Part shown: positions 28,882-38,332 of the stretch, piece by piece
Position numbering within the stretch: position 1 is the stretch's first letter
Layout: each line of letters opens with the position of its first letter
From: a virus
Reading direction: 5' to 3' (one strand)
Length of the DNA stretch: 64,000 nt
IMG/VR virus record: IMGVR_UViG_3300045125_000040
Coordinates: 62,001 to 126,000 of that record
Position numbers and translations under genes: made by a program
The notes under the pieces: model-generated
Database searches by the model: none
The model's input: only the letters and a program-made list of their open reading frames with translations
Told to the model about the DNA's origin: nothing

Positions 28882-29463
28882 TTGGCTTACACTTATTTAA
28901 TAGGTTGGTCTGACCATAATAAATATTATTATGGTGTCCGTTATAGTAAAAATTGTGACCCATCTGATTTGTGGGTCACTTATTTCACTTCATCAAAATA
29001 TGTTCATGAATTTAGAAAACAATACGGCGAACCAAATATAATAGAAATAAGAAAAACATTTGATAATACAGATAAAGCCAGATTATGGGAACATAAAGTT
29101 CTTAAAAAAATGAACGTGATTAAAGAAGACAAGTGGTTAAATAAAACAGATAATGTTTCAATTGATCCATTATGTGCTATTAAAGGTACATTAAGTCATA
29201 TAGGCAAAAAACGTTCTAAAAAAACTATACAAAAAATGCGTGGACCAAAAACATTAAACCATAGAAAAAATATGATGGGAAAACGACCAAATGTTAATCA
29301 AACTGGTTCAAAAAACAATGCATTTAAAGGTTTAATAGTAACACCTTTTGGTATATTTGAAAGTTTATTTGAAGCATCAAAAGTTGAGGGAATACATTAT
29401 AGTACAATTTCTTTAAGAATAAAAAATGAAAATTTTAAAGAATACATGAGGTTAGATATATAA
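28882..29463 (+). CDS. Free-standing GIY-YIG-like homing endonuclease
   Basis: 193 residues, intact; TTG start preceded by gggagaa. YLIGWSDHNKYYYGVRYSKN is a GIY-YIG-type catalytic start (YLIG...YYGVR with the conserved Arg), followed by DLWVTYFTSSKYVHEFRKQY and a Glu-containing ARLWEHKVLKKM. The C-terminus has KKRSKKTIQKMRG and a helix-turn-helix-like SLFEASKVEGIHYSTISLRI, typical NUMOD3 and NUMOD1 DNA-binding modules. It lies between gp19 and gp20, each of which is intact in outline, so it is an intergenic mobile gene. Confidence 0.8.
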   Translation: MAYTYLIGWSDHNKYYYGVRYSKNCDPSDLWVTYFTSSKYVHEFRKQYGEPNIIEIRKTFDNTDKARLWEHKVLKKMNVIKEDKWLNKTDNVSIDPLCAIKGTLSHIGKKRSKKTIQKMRGPKTLNHRKNMMGKRPNVNQTGSKNNAFKGLIVTPFGIFESLFEASKVEGIHYSTISLRIKNENFKEYMRLDI

Positions 29464-29464
29464 T

Positions 29465-31280
29465 ATGGGTCAATTATATGGATTTGAACTACGTAGACGA
29501 GTTCCTACACAACAGTTAACATCATTTGCGCCTCAAAAGGATGCAGATGATGGTGCAGTTGTTGTATCTGCCGGTGGTGCATATGGAACTTACGTAGACC
29601 TTGACGGTACCGTAAGATCCGAAGCAGAGCTTGTTACAAAATATCGTGAAATGTCTCTTCAACCAGAAGTTGATTCTGCTGTTGATGAAATTGTAAACGA
29701 ATCAATTGCAATTGATGAAGAACATGTTGTTAGCATCAATCTTGATGAATTAAAAATAAAAGAAAACATCAAACAAATTATAAGACAAGAATTTCAGACC
29801 TGTCTTAATTTATTAGAGTTTAATAGATTTTCATATGAGATTTTTCGTCGTTGGTATATTGATGGTCGTTTATACTATCATGTAGTAATTGATGATAAAA
29901 ATCCAATAGCCGGTATACAAGAGCTTCGTTATGTTGATCCACGAAAAATCAGAAAAGTAAGAGAAGTTCAGAAGAAAAAATTCAACTTAATAATCACTGG
30001 TGATTCTGTTGTTTCAAAGACAGTAAACGAGTATTACATTTTCAATGATAAGGGATTTAATTTTGGTAATAAATCAGTTGGTACTTCAACCACTGGATTA
30101 AAAATTGCAAAAGATTCTGTTCTTCATGTTGTTTCAGGTTTAACTGATAATCAGGGAACTATGGTTCTCTCATACTTACATAAAGCTATTAAGCCATTAA
30201 ATCAGTTAAGAACACTTGAAGATGCTCTTGTAATTTACAGACTATCACGTGCTCCTGAACGTCAGTATTTGGTATATTGATGTTGGTAATCTACCTAAGA
30301 TGAAAGCGGAACAATACGTTCGTGACATTATGGTTAAGCACAAGAACAGATTAATCTATGACGCCCAAACAGGCGACATTAGAGATGACCGCAAATTCAT
30401 GACAATGTTGGAAGACTATTGGCTTCCACGTCGTGAAGGTGGTAGAGGTACGGAGGTTACTACCCTACCTGGCGGTCAGACATTAGGTCAAATGGATGAC
30501 GTTCTATATTTTCAAAGAAATTATTGAATTCATTAAATGTTCCAATCAGTCGTTTGAATTCTGATGCATTGTTTTCTATTGGACGTGCTACTGAAATTAC
30601 TCGTGATGAAATTAAATTCATGGGTTTCATTACAAGACTAAGATCAAGATTTTCACAAGTATTTTTAAAACTACTAGAAAAACAGCTTGTTCTTAAAAAT
30701 ATTATAACAGTTGAAGATTGGGAACTATTTCAAAACAATATTAAAATTTGATTTTGCCAAAGACAATTATTTTGCAGAATTAAAGAATGCTGAAATTGCA
30801 AATGAGCGTCTTCGTTTAGCAGGTGCATATCAAGAGTTTGCTGAAAAATATTGATTCTCATTATTACATTCGTAAAAATGTTCTTAAGCAAACTGATGAT
30901 GATATCATGCAGATTGATCAACAGATTGCGATGGAAAATCAATCACAAGATCCAAGATGGGTCAATCCAACTATACTATCAAATGAACAAATGGTTATGC
31001 AAACACAAGCAATGATGCAACAACCAGTACAACCTGCTGCTGATTTATCACCCAGAACACAAGGTTCTCCGGGTCCATCAGAAGAAGCGAAGAAGATGGA
31101 AGATGTTCGTAAAGGCACAAATCATTGTTAAGCAGATGAAAGATTTAGGTAAAGAAAATAGAACAGACAAAGATAATCAAAAATATAAAGCTGCTGTTCC
31201 AGATTCTTGCTAAAAACAAAGATATTGCAACTAAAGTTGCTGGCACAGCTGGCATTCAAGACGATAAAGGTGGAAAATGA
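29465..31280 (+). CDS. gp20: Portal protein gp20 (frameshifted several times)
   Basis: About 605 residues after joining breaks near 30270, 30523, 30750, 30850, 31115 and 31205. Motifs: TKYREMSLQPEVDSAVDEIV, NEYYIFNDKGF, LPKMKAEQYVRDIMVKHKNR, LEDYWLPRREGGRGTEVTTL, PGGQTLGQMDDVLYFQ and VPISRLNSDALFSIGRATEI are all hallmark gp20 segments. The portal is a dodecameric ring initiating head assembly and channelling DNA. Its end overlaps the gp67-like gene by 4 nt. So many breaks in an essential gene argue for sequence errors. Confidence 0.92.
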
Positions 31281-31530
31281 CAGATAATAAATATGAAGTA
31301 GCAGATTTAATTAATTACACTTTTGAAAAAAGCCTATTGAATTTGAAAATGCTTTTAATGATGTTGTAATTGATAGAATTAGAACAGCAGTAGAAGATAA
31401 GAAATTAGAAATCGCTCAACAAATGTATGGTTACGAACCACCAGAAGAATTTGATACGGACGAATATGATGATGAGTTTGGTGTTGATGATGTAGAAGCA
31501 GAAGACTCAGAGGAAGATTACGATGGCTAA
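31277..31530 (+). CDS. gp67: Prohead core protein gp67-like (frameshifted)
   Basis: About 85 residues after repairing a break near 31330. Starts MTDNKYEVADLINYTFEK, continues PIEFENAFNDVVIDRIRTAV and ends in a highly acidic tail (EEFDTDEYDDEF...EDSEEDYDG). Small acidic proteins directly after gp20 correspond to gp67, a prohead core component needed for correct head shape. Assignment rests on position and composition. Confidence 0.65.
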
Positions 31531-32251
31531 ACCACTCAGACACGTCACTGGTGTTAAATCCAGCAAAATAGAACCAATGGATCTTAAAGATTTAGACAAA
31601 TCACCAGATGGTGCCAAACTTGACGCCAAGTATCATAAGATCGAAAAACATGCTGATCGTGCTGAAACGGTGATGATGTCTATAAGGGAACAACTAAAGA
31701 AGCTCCTTATAAAAAAGCAAAGGTAGCCGAAGAAGTTGATCTTGGTGAAGGCAATAAAGAAAACAAAGCCAAGAAAAAAGAAGTAATGGGTGATCGTCCA
31801 AAAGAAAAAACTAAAAAAGAATTTGATCCAAGAGAATTTTTTAGTGCTGCTAGACGTGGACGTAAGGTAGATGAAGCAGCTGCTTGTAATCATACCATGG
31901 AAGGTGTTCATTGTGAAGTTCATGGAGAAGCTGCATGTCCTTCTGATGACAAAAAAGATTACAAAGATAAAAAAGGTCGTAGACTTTTAATTGATAAGAA
32001 AAAAATCGCAGAAGCAATAATGAATGAAGTTGCTCCTCCAGACCCTAAAATAGAAAAATGGGTTAAGGCAAATAAAGAACGTTTTGTCAAAGAATATGGT
32101 CCGAAAAAGGGTATGGAAGTTCTTTATGCAACTGCATGGAAAAGACATGGAAAATCAGAATCAGGAACATCTCCTGCAACAGAAACAGATTAGTGCTGGA
32201 CCCGGTGCTGCTGGTTGGACAACCGGTAGACATGATGTAGGAACATTATAA
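31523..32251 (+). CDS. Prohead-region Lys-rich protein (gp68 position, frameshifted)
   Basis: About 242 residues after repairing breaks near 31670 and 32192. Lys/Glu-rich N-terminal half (AKPLRHVTGVKSSKIEPMD), a central HTMEGVHCEVHGEAACPSDD with possible metal-binding Cys/His, and a compact C-terminal motif EKWVKANKERFVKEYGPKKG, MEVLYATAWKRHG. That C-terminal motif is frequent in cyanophage-like T4 phages near the prohead genes. In T4 this slot holds gp68; homology is not demonstrated. The C-terminus ends AGWTTGRHDVGTL with its stop overlapping the next ATG. Confidence 0.6.
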
Positions 32252-32493
32252 TGATTATTAAACTTTTAGGCGCAGAAATTTCTATTGCATCGGCAAATAA
32301 TGTAGCTAACGCTAACCTTGTAAGAATTATCAATACGGGTGCTGCAGCTGTAATGAATGTAGCATATAGCAATGGTGTTGTTTATGCAAATGTAACTGTA
32401 ACAAATACAGAAAGTATTATTTTACAGAAATCAACAACAGATACTATTATTGGAGCTAATATGAAAGCGGTTCCAGTAGCATATAGATATTAA
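32251..32493 (+). CDS. Small structural protein before gp21
   Basis: 80 residues, intact. IIKLLGAEISIASANNVANA and IILQKSTTDTIIGANMKAV give a small beta-rich protein seen immediately upstream of the prohead protease in related phages. No recognised domain. Start overlaps the previous stop. Confidence 0.6.
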   Translation: MIIKLLGAEISIASANNVANANLVRIINTGAAAVMNVAYSNGVVYANVTVTNTESIILQKSTTDTIIGANMKAVPVAYRY

Positions 32494-32503
32494 GGTAATA
32501 AAA

Positions 32504-33165
32504 ATGAAACTAATAACAGAACTTAATGAAGATACTCATTACATAACCGAAAGATCCGAAGACGGTAAAAATTACCGTTATATAACTGAGATCGTTTTAT
32601 TGTGGCTGAAGAAAAATAAAAACGGTCGTATGTATCCAATGGATGTTCTTGAAAACGAAGTTTCAAGATACGTTAGAGAAGTTGTTAATATGAACAGAGC
32701 CTATGGTGAACTTAATCATCCATCAGGACCAACTATTAACCTTCAGAATGTATCACATATTATCACAGAATTGAAAAAGACAAGAATTATTTTATTGGTA
32801 AGGCAAGATTAACAGAAACACCAATGGGTAAAGTTGCTATTGGTCTTTTGGAATCTGGTGGACAACTTGGCGTATCTACTCGTGGAATGGGTTCTTTAAA
32901 AGAATCAAATGGCGTCATGATAGTTCAAAGAGATTTCAGCTTTCAACAGTTGATATTGTATCAGATCCAAGTGGTCCTGATTTGTTTTGTTAATGGTATT
33001 ATGGAAGGTGTTGAATATTTTTATGATCCAGTAAAGAATACTTGGATGGAAGAAAAATTAGATAATACTAAGAAGAAAATTAAAAAGCTATCAAGATCAC
33101 AAATTGAAGAACAAAAGATGGCTATTTTGAGAAATTATATTTCTTCATTGGTAAAGTTCAAATAA
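32504..33165 (+). CDS. gp21: Prohead protease gp21 (frameshifted)
   Basis: About 220 residues after joining breaks near 32590, 32790, 32920 and 32990. NKNGRMYPMDVLENEVSRYV, NRAYGELNHPSGPTINLQNV (catalytic His region), GLLESGGQLGVSTRGMGSLK (catalytic Ser region: S-T-R-G) and VDIVSDPSGPD are the typical herpesvirus-assemblin-like serine protease motifs of gp21. It cleaves scaffold and capsid proteins during maturation. Confidence 0.9.
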
Positions 33166-33166
33166 T

Positions 33167-33174
33167 TATAAATA
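33167..33174 (+). promoter_or_regulatory. T4-type late promoter TATAAATA (gp22)
   Basis: Exact TATAAATA directly after the gp21 stop and 41 nt before the gp22 ATG, with a taggaga ribosome site in between. Spacing is the same as at gp23. Confidence 0.72.
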
Positions 33175-33207
33175 GTTAAAGCAAATTCACAATAGGAGAC
33201 TATTCTA

Positions 33208-34372
33208 ATGGCTAATTTAGAACAAGAACACGATGTAGAAGACTTCGCCACAATGGATGAGGCAAAGATGAATCTGGTGGAAAGCACGAAGAAGAAGGAA
33301 GGAAGAAGAGGAAGAGTCTTCTAAGAAGCATCATCGTGGTAAAAAGAAGATGAAAAAGGTTGAAGAGAAACTGAAGTTTCTGAGGAAGCTCTCGCCGCTG
33401 CCTCACTTCATCCCGGTGCTGCTCGAGGTGAAGGAATGTCAAAGATTGGCATGATGTCATCTGTACTTGGTAAAATGCATAATATGTCTAAGGGAGACCT
33501 AACCCATTGGTTCAATGCAACCATGGCACTGGTTGGTCCGGTAAGACTCTATGGTGTTGGTGATAATTCTGTTCGTAATCAAGCAACCGTTGATTCCAAA
33601 GCTTGGTTCAGGACCAAAGACAAGAGATCCAATGCCACGTCTAAATGTTAAAGAAGACGTAGAAGAAATGTTTGATGGACAGGATCTATCAGAAGAATTT
33701 AAAGAAAATGCTGCGACTCTATTTGAGGCTGCTGTTTCTGCACGTTTGATTGCTTTGAAACTGCTCGTCTTGAGGAAGAGTATGAAGCAAAGTTACACGA
33801 AGAACTTGCTGCTTTCGGTGAAGAACTAACATCACAGCTAGATGTATATCTTGATTACGTTGTCGAGAACTGGATGAAAGAAAACGAAGTAGCTATTGAA
33901 TCAAGCCTTCGCAATGAACTTGCAGAAGAGTTCATTGAAGGATTGAAGAACTTATTCGCTGAACATTACATTGATGTCCCAGAGAATAAGGTTGATGTTC
34001 TTGAGGCAATGGCTGAAAAAGTCAATTCTCTTGAAGAAAAATTAAATGAAACAATTTCTGAAAACATTGAGCTAAGAAACTATGTTGTTGAAGGTCAAAT
34101 GCAGGAAATCTTTGCAGAACTAGCATCTGATCTAGCACTGACACAACAAGAGAAGTTCTCTCACTTGCAGAAGGAATTGAATTTGACGGTGATCTTGACG
34201 TTTATGCCAGAAAGCTAATGATCGTTAAAGAGAACTATTTTAAGAATGAAAGTTCTTCTTATTCTTCAAATATTGAGGAAGAAACCTTGAGGGCGATGTT
34301 GCAGAAATTCGTAACGTTGATCCAGTCGTCAACCGTTATGTTCAGGCTATCGCCAAAACTGTTAAAAAGTAA
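33208..34372 (+). CDS. gp22: Prohead scaffold gp22 (frameshifted)
   Basis: About 385 residues after joining many breaks (near 33262, 33300, 33365, 33540, 33755, 34165, 34285). N-terminus LEQEHDVEDFATMDEA with an acidic/basic low-complexity stretch; then MPRLNVKEDVEEMFDGQDLS, EEFKENAATLFEAAVSARLI and long helices (LAEEFIEGLKNLFAEHYIDV), ending VDPVVNRYVQAIAKTVKK. This is the helical core scaffold removed by gp21. Glu-rich repeats at 33285-33320 are error-prone, explaining the density of breaks. Confidence 0.88.
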
Positions 34373-34377
34373 ATTTT

Positions 34378-34385
34378 TATAAATA
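34378..34385 (+). promoter_or_regulatory. T4-type late promoter TATAAATA (gp23)
   Basis: Exact TATAAATA directly after the gp22 stop and 41 nt before the gp23 ATG, with an aaggaaa ribosome site. In T4 the major capsid gene also has its own strong late promoter. Confidence 0.75.
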
Positions 34386-34418
34386 AAATAAAGCGTATTT
34401 CTAAGAAAGGAAATCTAA

Positions 34419-35815
34419 ATGTATCTAGCCGAAGAAATTCAAAATAAGTGGGCACCCGTCCTAGACCATGATGCTCTTGGTACCATTAAGGACCAGCATC
34501 GTCGTTCAGTTACTGCAGTTATGCTTGAGAATACTGAGAAGGCACTCCGTGAGTCAGCTGCTCATGGTTCTTATCAGACTCTAACAGAAACTGATTCACT
34601 AACTCCTGTCAACATGATGGGTGCTTCAAGTTCAACAGCTGGTGCTGGTGGTATTGATACCTTCGACCCAGTTCTAATTTCACTAGTTCGTCGTGCAATG
34701 CCTAACCTCATTGCTTATGACATCTGCGGCGTACAGCCAATGACAGGTCCAACTGGACTTATCTTTGCTATGCGTTCAAAGTACAACAATCAGGGCAATG
34801 GTTCTGGCAACACTTCATTCGCTGGTGTTCAGGCCAACGAAACCTTCTATAATGAAGTTGATACTTCATTCTCAACTCGTGTTGATAACAAGACTGGTTT
34901 CGGTAACGCTCATATTGGTACCTATTCGAGTGCAACTAATACCACACCACTAACTGCTGTTTCACAGTATAACACTGGTTCTGGTATGTCAACTGCACAG
35001 GCAGAAGCTCTTGGAACTAGATTCCAACACAGCTTCCCACAGATGGCATTCTCAATCGAGAAGGTTACTGTTACTGCAAATACTCGTGCTCTAAAGGCAG
35101 AGTATACTCATGGAACTAGCACAGGATCTCAAGGCTATTCATGGTCTAGATGCTGAGACAGAGCTAGCCAATATTCTTTCTGCTGAGATTATGGCCGAAA
35201 TCAACCGTGAGGTTGTTCGTACCATCAATATCACTGCAGTTGCTGGCGCACTAGGATAATGTTACTACTGCTGGCGTCTTCGATCTTGACACCGACTCAA
35301 ACGGTCGTTGGTCAGTTGAGAAGTTTAAGGGCCTAATGTTCCAGCTAGAGCGTGAAGCTAACCAGATCGCCAAGCAGACACGTCGTGGTAAGGGTAACAT
35401 CGTTATCTGTTCTTCAGACGTTGCTTCTGCACTACAGATGGCTGGTGTTCTTGATTACGCTCCTGCTCTTAATTCAAACAACCTACAGGTTGACGATACT
35501 GGCAATACCTTCGCTGGTGTTCTAAATGGTCGTCTACGTGTTTACATTGATCCATATGCCATTGGTGGTAACTATATCACTGTTGGTTATAAGGGTTCAA
35601 GTGCATTCGACGCTGGCCTATTCTACTGCCCATACGTCCCACTACAGATGGTTCGTGCAGTTGATCAGTCAAGCTTCCAGCCAAAGATCGGCTTCAAGAC
35701 TCGTTACGGAATGGTTGCAAACCCATTCGCAGAGGGTCTTAATAAGGGTCTTGGTGGTCTTACTATCAATACTAACAAGTATTATCGTCGTGTGATTGTA
35801 AATAATCTCATGTAG
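34419..35815 (+). CDS. gp23: Major capsid protein gp23 (frameshifted)
   Basis: About 465 residues after repairing breaks near 35105 and 35250. VRRAMPNLIAYDICGVQPMT, GPTGLIFAMRSKY, LAQDLKAIHGLDAETELAN (from the second frame), FQLEREANQIAKQTRRGKGN and LRVYIDPYA are hallmark gp23 sequences used for T4-like phylogeny. Codon use is more GC-rich at third positions than in the fibres, as expected for a highly expressed gene. A hairpin terminator follows. Confidence 0.95.
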
Positions 35816-35839
35816 GACACGGAAAAACCATATTTGTGG

Positions 35840-35877
35840 TATAAATATTACCGGGAAGAAATTCCCCGGTTTTTTTA
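35840..35877 (+). terminator. gp23 terminator overlapping a late promoter box
   Basis: TATAAATA lies at 35840-35847. Immediately after it, ACCGGGAA (35850-35857) pairs with TTCCCCGGT (35862-35870, one bulged C), followed by seven T residues: a good intrinsic terminator for gp23. A transcript from the late box would start inside the left arm (about 35853), destroying the terminator and reading into the endonuclease gene at 35892. Confidence 0.7.
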
Positions 35878-35891
35878 TTTGGAGAATAACA

Positions 35892-36551
35892 ATGGAAAAA
35901 TATGGGTTTGTATATATCTGGTATGATAAAAAAACGTAATATGTTTTATATTGGATCTCATTGGGGAACAGAAGATGATGGATATGTATGTTCATCAAAC
36001 TGGATGCGTGATGCATATAGATATCGTCCACAAGATTTTAAAAGACGTATTGTGACAAAAGTTTTTACTAATAGAGTTGATCTTTTGAAAGAAGAAGAAC
36101 GTTGGTTGTCTATGATAAAAGATGAAGAAATGGTAAAAGCTAATACCACATATGAGTCAAGAAAGAATGTTAAATATTATAATATTTCAAAGGTTATTAA
36201 AAATCCTTGGCATATGACAGAAGAAGGTGTTAAGACTATAGGTCAAAAAATTTCACACTCTAAAAAAGGAAAAAGTGTTCCGGCCCCACTAGAAGAGGAG
36301 CAGCTATATCAGCCGCTAAAAAAGGAAAAGCACTTACAGAAGAGCATAAAGAAGCTTTACGTGGAATAAAGAAAAAACCACACACTGATGAATGGAAAAA
36401 GAATAATTCTACTATGATGAAAAAAACATGGGCTAATGATGAAGAAAGAAAAAGAAAACATTCAGAAAGAATGAAAAAACGTTGGGAAGAATATAGACTA
36501 AATAAATCGTTAGACAAAGATCTAACAAATTCAAACTTTATGGGGGAGTAA
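35892..36551 (+). CDS. Free-standing GIY-YIG homing endonuclease after gp23 (frameshifted)
   Basis: About 220 residues after repairing breaks near 35935 and 36290. GFVYIWYDKKRNMFYIGSHW is a GIY-YIG module (YIW...FYIGS), with Arg-containing RDAYRYRPQDFKRRI and Glu in LLKEEERWL. The rest has KISHSKKGK, ISAAKKGKALTEEHKEALRG and MKKTWANDEERKRKHSERMK, NUMOD3-type DNA-binding repeats. Inserted between gp23 and the next gene. A terminator hairpin overlaps its stop codon. Confidence 0.8.
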
Positions 36552-36564
36552 TCCCCCTTTTTTT
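36542..36564 (+). terminator. Intrinsic terminator after endonuclease
   Basis: GGGGGA (36542-36547), loop GTAA, TCCCCC (36552-36557), then T7. A textbook rho-independent terminator; its left arm overlaps the last codons and stop of the endonuclease gene. Confidence 0.8.
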
Positions 36565-36565
36565 A

Positions 36566-36573
36566 CATAAATA
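36566..36573 (+). promoter_or_regulatory. Late-promoter-like box CATAAATA
   Basis: One mismatch to TATAAATA, directly after the terminator T run and 32 nt before the ATG at 36598. Spacing matches the exact boxes, so a weaker late promoter is likely. Confidence 0.45.
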
Positions 36574-36597
36574 GTTGAAATAATACCAGGAGAAATT

Positions 36598-37330
36598 ATG
36601 AAATCTTTCTTAGAATATATATTAGAAGAAACACATAATGCTCCATCCGGAGTTATATTTGATGGTGATAAAAAAGCATATGTAGGTTCTCATCATGGGA
36701 AACCAATAATTTTATCTAATGATTTAAAATCAAAAATTCTAAATTTAGCAAAAGAATATGGAATTTGGTATGAAGGAAACGGTGATGACATTGCTCCGAA
36801 TATTAAACTATTTGGTAATAAAAAAGCATATGAAGGTTCTTGGGATAAAGAATTCGCTAAAACAGTAAAAGGTTATCCTATACATTTTATAGGTGGTATA
36901 TTTTCTAATGTAAAAGAAAACAATAGAGTTAAAAAACTTACATCACCAAATTTATCTATATTTGATGCTATAATAAAAAAACAAAAGGGTAATAAGTATT
37001 TTGAAGATCGTAGTTATAATGAACATGATCTTACTAAATTTCTAATTGCGGCTAGTGAAAACAATGTAGATTTTTTAAAAATGTCACAGTTGTCTGCAAC
37101 AGAAGAAAATATGCGTAAATTTCTTACTACTGGTGAAAAATTAATGTGGCCTGATAACTGGCAAGAGTATCCAAATAAACTAGGTAAATTGGCAAAGAAA
37201 GCCGAAGATGAAAGAAATAGGTTTGTTCTAAAACAGAAACAAGGGGTTTTTGTTTTTAGGTTCTGGACACTTATTAGAATTAAAAGCATTAGATAAAAGT
37301 CTTAAAATGATAGGCGGGGAAAAAGCATAA
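36598..37330 (+). CDS. Unknown protein with MKSFLEYI start (frameshifted)
   Basis: About 243 residues after repairing a break near 37252 (ending SLKMIGGEKA). MKSFLEYILEE resembles the short N-terminal leader seen on several virion or injected proteins of T4-like marine phages. Two related segments, FDGDKKAYVGSHHGK and FGNKKAYEGSWDKE, suggest an internal duplication. The middle is Lys/Asn-rich and the C-terminus helical. I do not recognise a fold. Stop overlaps the next ATG; a late-type box precedes it, so a virion or late function is possible. Confidence 0.55.
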
Positions 37331-37851
37331 TGTCAGCAATAGATAACACGCCACAGAATAAAAATTTCTTATCACCATTAAACTTTAAATTTTTTATAAA
37401 ACGTTCACCCCATGTTAACTTTTTTATCCAGAAGGTTAATATTCCTGATCTTGTATTGAAAAATGTAAATTACCCTAATCCTCTTGTAAATATACCTATT
37501 CCTCGTGAACACCTTGATTATGGAACTCTGAATATAACATTCAAAGTGGATGAAGATTTACAAAACTATATGGAATTACACAATTGGATTAGAGCATTAG
37601 GTAAACCAATAGATTATGATGAACATAGAGTATTAGCTCAAAAAGCTATTGTCACAGGAGAAGGTATCTTTTCAGATATCTCTTTGATGGTATTATCAAG
37701 CACTAAAATGGCGAATTACGAAGTTGTATTTGCAGATGCACATCCTGTCAGTTTAACCGGAATGGTATTTAATACTACAGATACAGATGTGAATTATATT
37801 GAGGCATCAGCATCATTTAAATATACCTATTATGAGATTAATAATATTTGA
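37330..37851 (+). CDS. Tail-tube-like structural protein (gp19/gp54 fold)
   Basis: 173 residues, intact. NFLSPLNFKFFIKRSPHVNF, FIQKVNIPDLVL, IPIPREHLDYGTLNITFKVD and EDLQNYMELHNWIRALGKPI match a conserved tail-tube-like family in T4-like marine phages, found near uvsY. The fold pattern is that of gp19/gp54 tube-initiator proteins. It probably sits at the baseplate-tube junction; exact T4 equivalent uncertain. Confidence 0.7.
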   Translation: MSAIDNTPQNKNFLSPLNFKFFIKRSPHVNFFIQKVNIPDLVLKNVNYPNPLVNIPIPREHLDYGTLNITFKVDEDLQNYMELHNWIRALGKPIDYDEHRVLAQKAIVTGEGIFSDISLMVLSSTKMANYEVVFADAHPVSLTGMVFNTTDTDVNYIEASASFKYTYYEINNI

Positions 37852-37876
37852 CAAGTCCTATAAAGTATGATATGAT
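37848..37876 (+). promoter_or_regulatory. Sigma70-type early promoter upstream of uvsY
   Basis: TTGACA (37848-37853), 17-nt spacer, TATGAT (37871-37876). The start site would be about 37883, leaving a short leader with a tggag ribosome site before the uvsY ATG at 37901. Marks the change from late structural genes to early/middle recombination genes. Confidence 0.75.
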
Positions 37877-37900
37877 ATGTTGTTTACAATGGAGTGATAT

Positions 37901-38332
37901 ATGAATATTGAAGATATATTATCTGAATGGAAAGCTGATGGTAATATTGATAAAACTGAATTAGGTGATGAAGCATTAAAGAAGGCTAAACTTCATCACA
38001 AATATTATCAGATTTTAATCACAGAAAGACTAAAACTTAAAAAGCTTGATTCTGAATTAAAAATTCTCAAGCTTGAAAAGTATGAATATTACACTCAAGG
38101 CGCATCTCAAGAGCATATTGAAAAGGGATGGAAGCCTCTTAGTAAAATAATAATAAAATCAGAGATTCCTTTGTATATGGACAGTGATGCAGATATCATT
38201 CGTAAAAATCTTATCATTTCACAACAACAAGAAAAAGTAGATCTTATTATGGATATTTTAAAAGTGATTCACAATAGAGGATATGATGTGAAGAATGCCT
38301 TGGAATGGCAGAGATTCACCATGGGAGGATAA
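37901..38332 (+). CDS. uvsY: Recombination mediator UvsY
   Basis: 143 residues, intact. ILSEWKADGNIDKTELGDEA, KLHHKYYQILITERLKLKKL, KLEKYEYYTQG and a C-terminal IHNRGYDVKNALEWQRF follow the UvsY pattern. It loads UvsX on gp32-coated ssDNA. Followed directly by uvsW with overlapping stop/start; preceded by a consensus promoter. Confidence 0.85.
   Translation: MNIEDILSEWKADGNIDKTELGDEALKKAKLHHKYYQILITERLKLKKLDSELKILKLEKYEYYTQGASQEHIEKGWKPLSKIIIKSEIPLYMDSDADIIRKNLIISQQQEKVDLIMDILKVIHNRGYDVKNALEWQRFTMGG

Noticed and set aside
36598-37330. Assignment of the MKSFLEYI protein as a known head protein
   Set aside because: Only the short N-terminal leader is familiar; the rest matches nothing I can name, so I left it as unknown.
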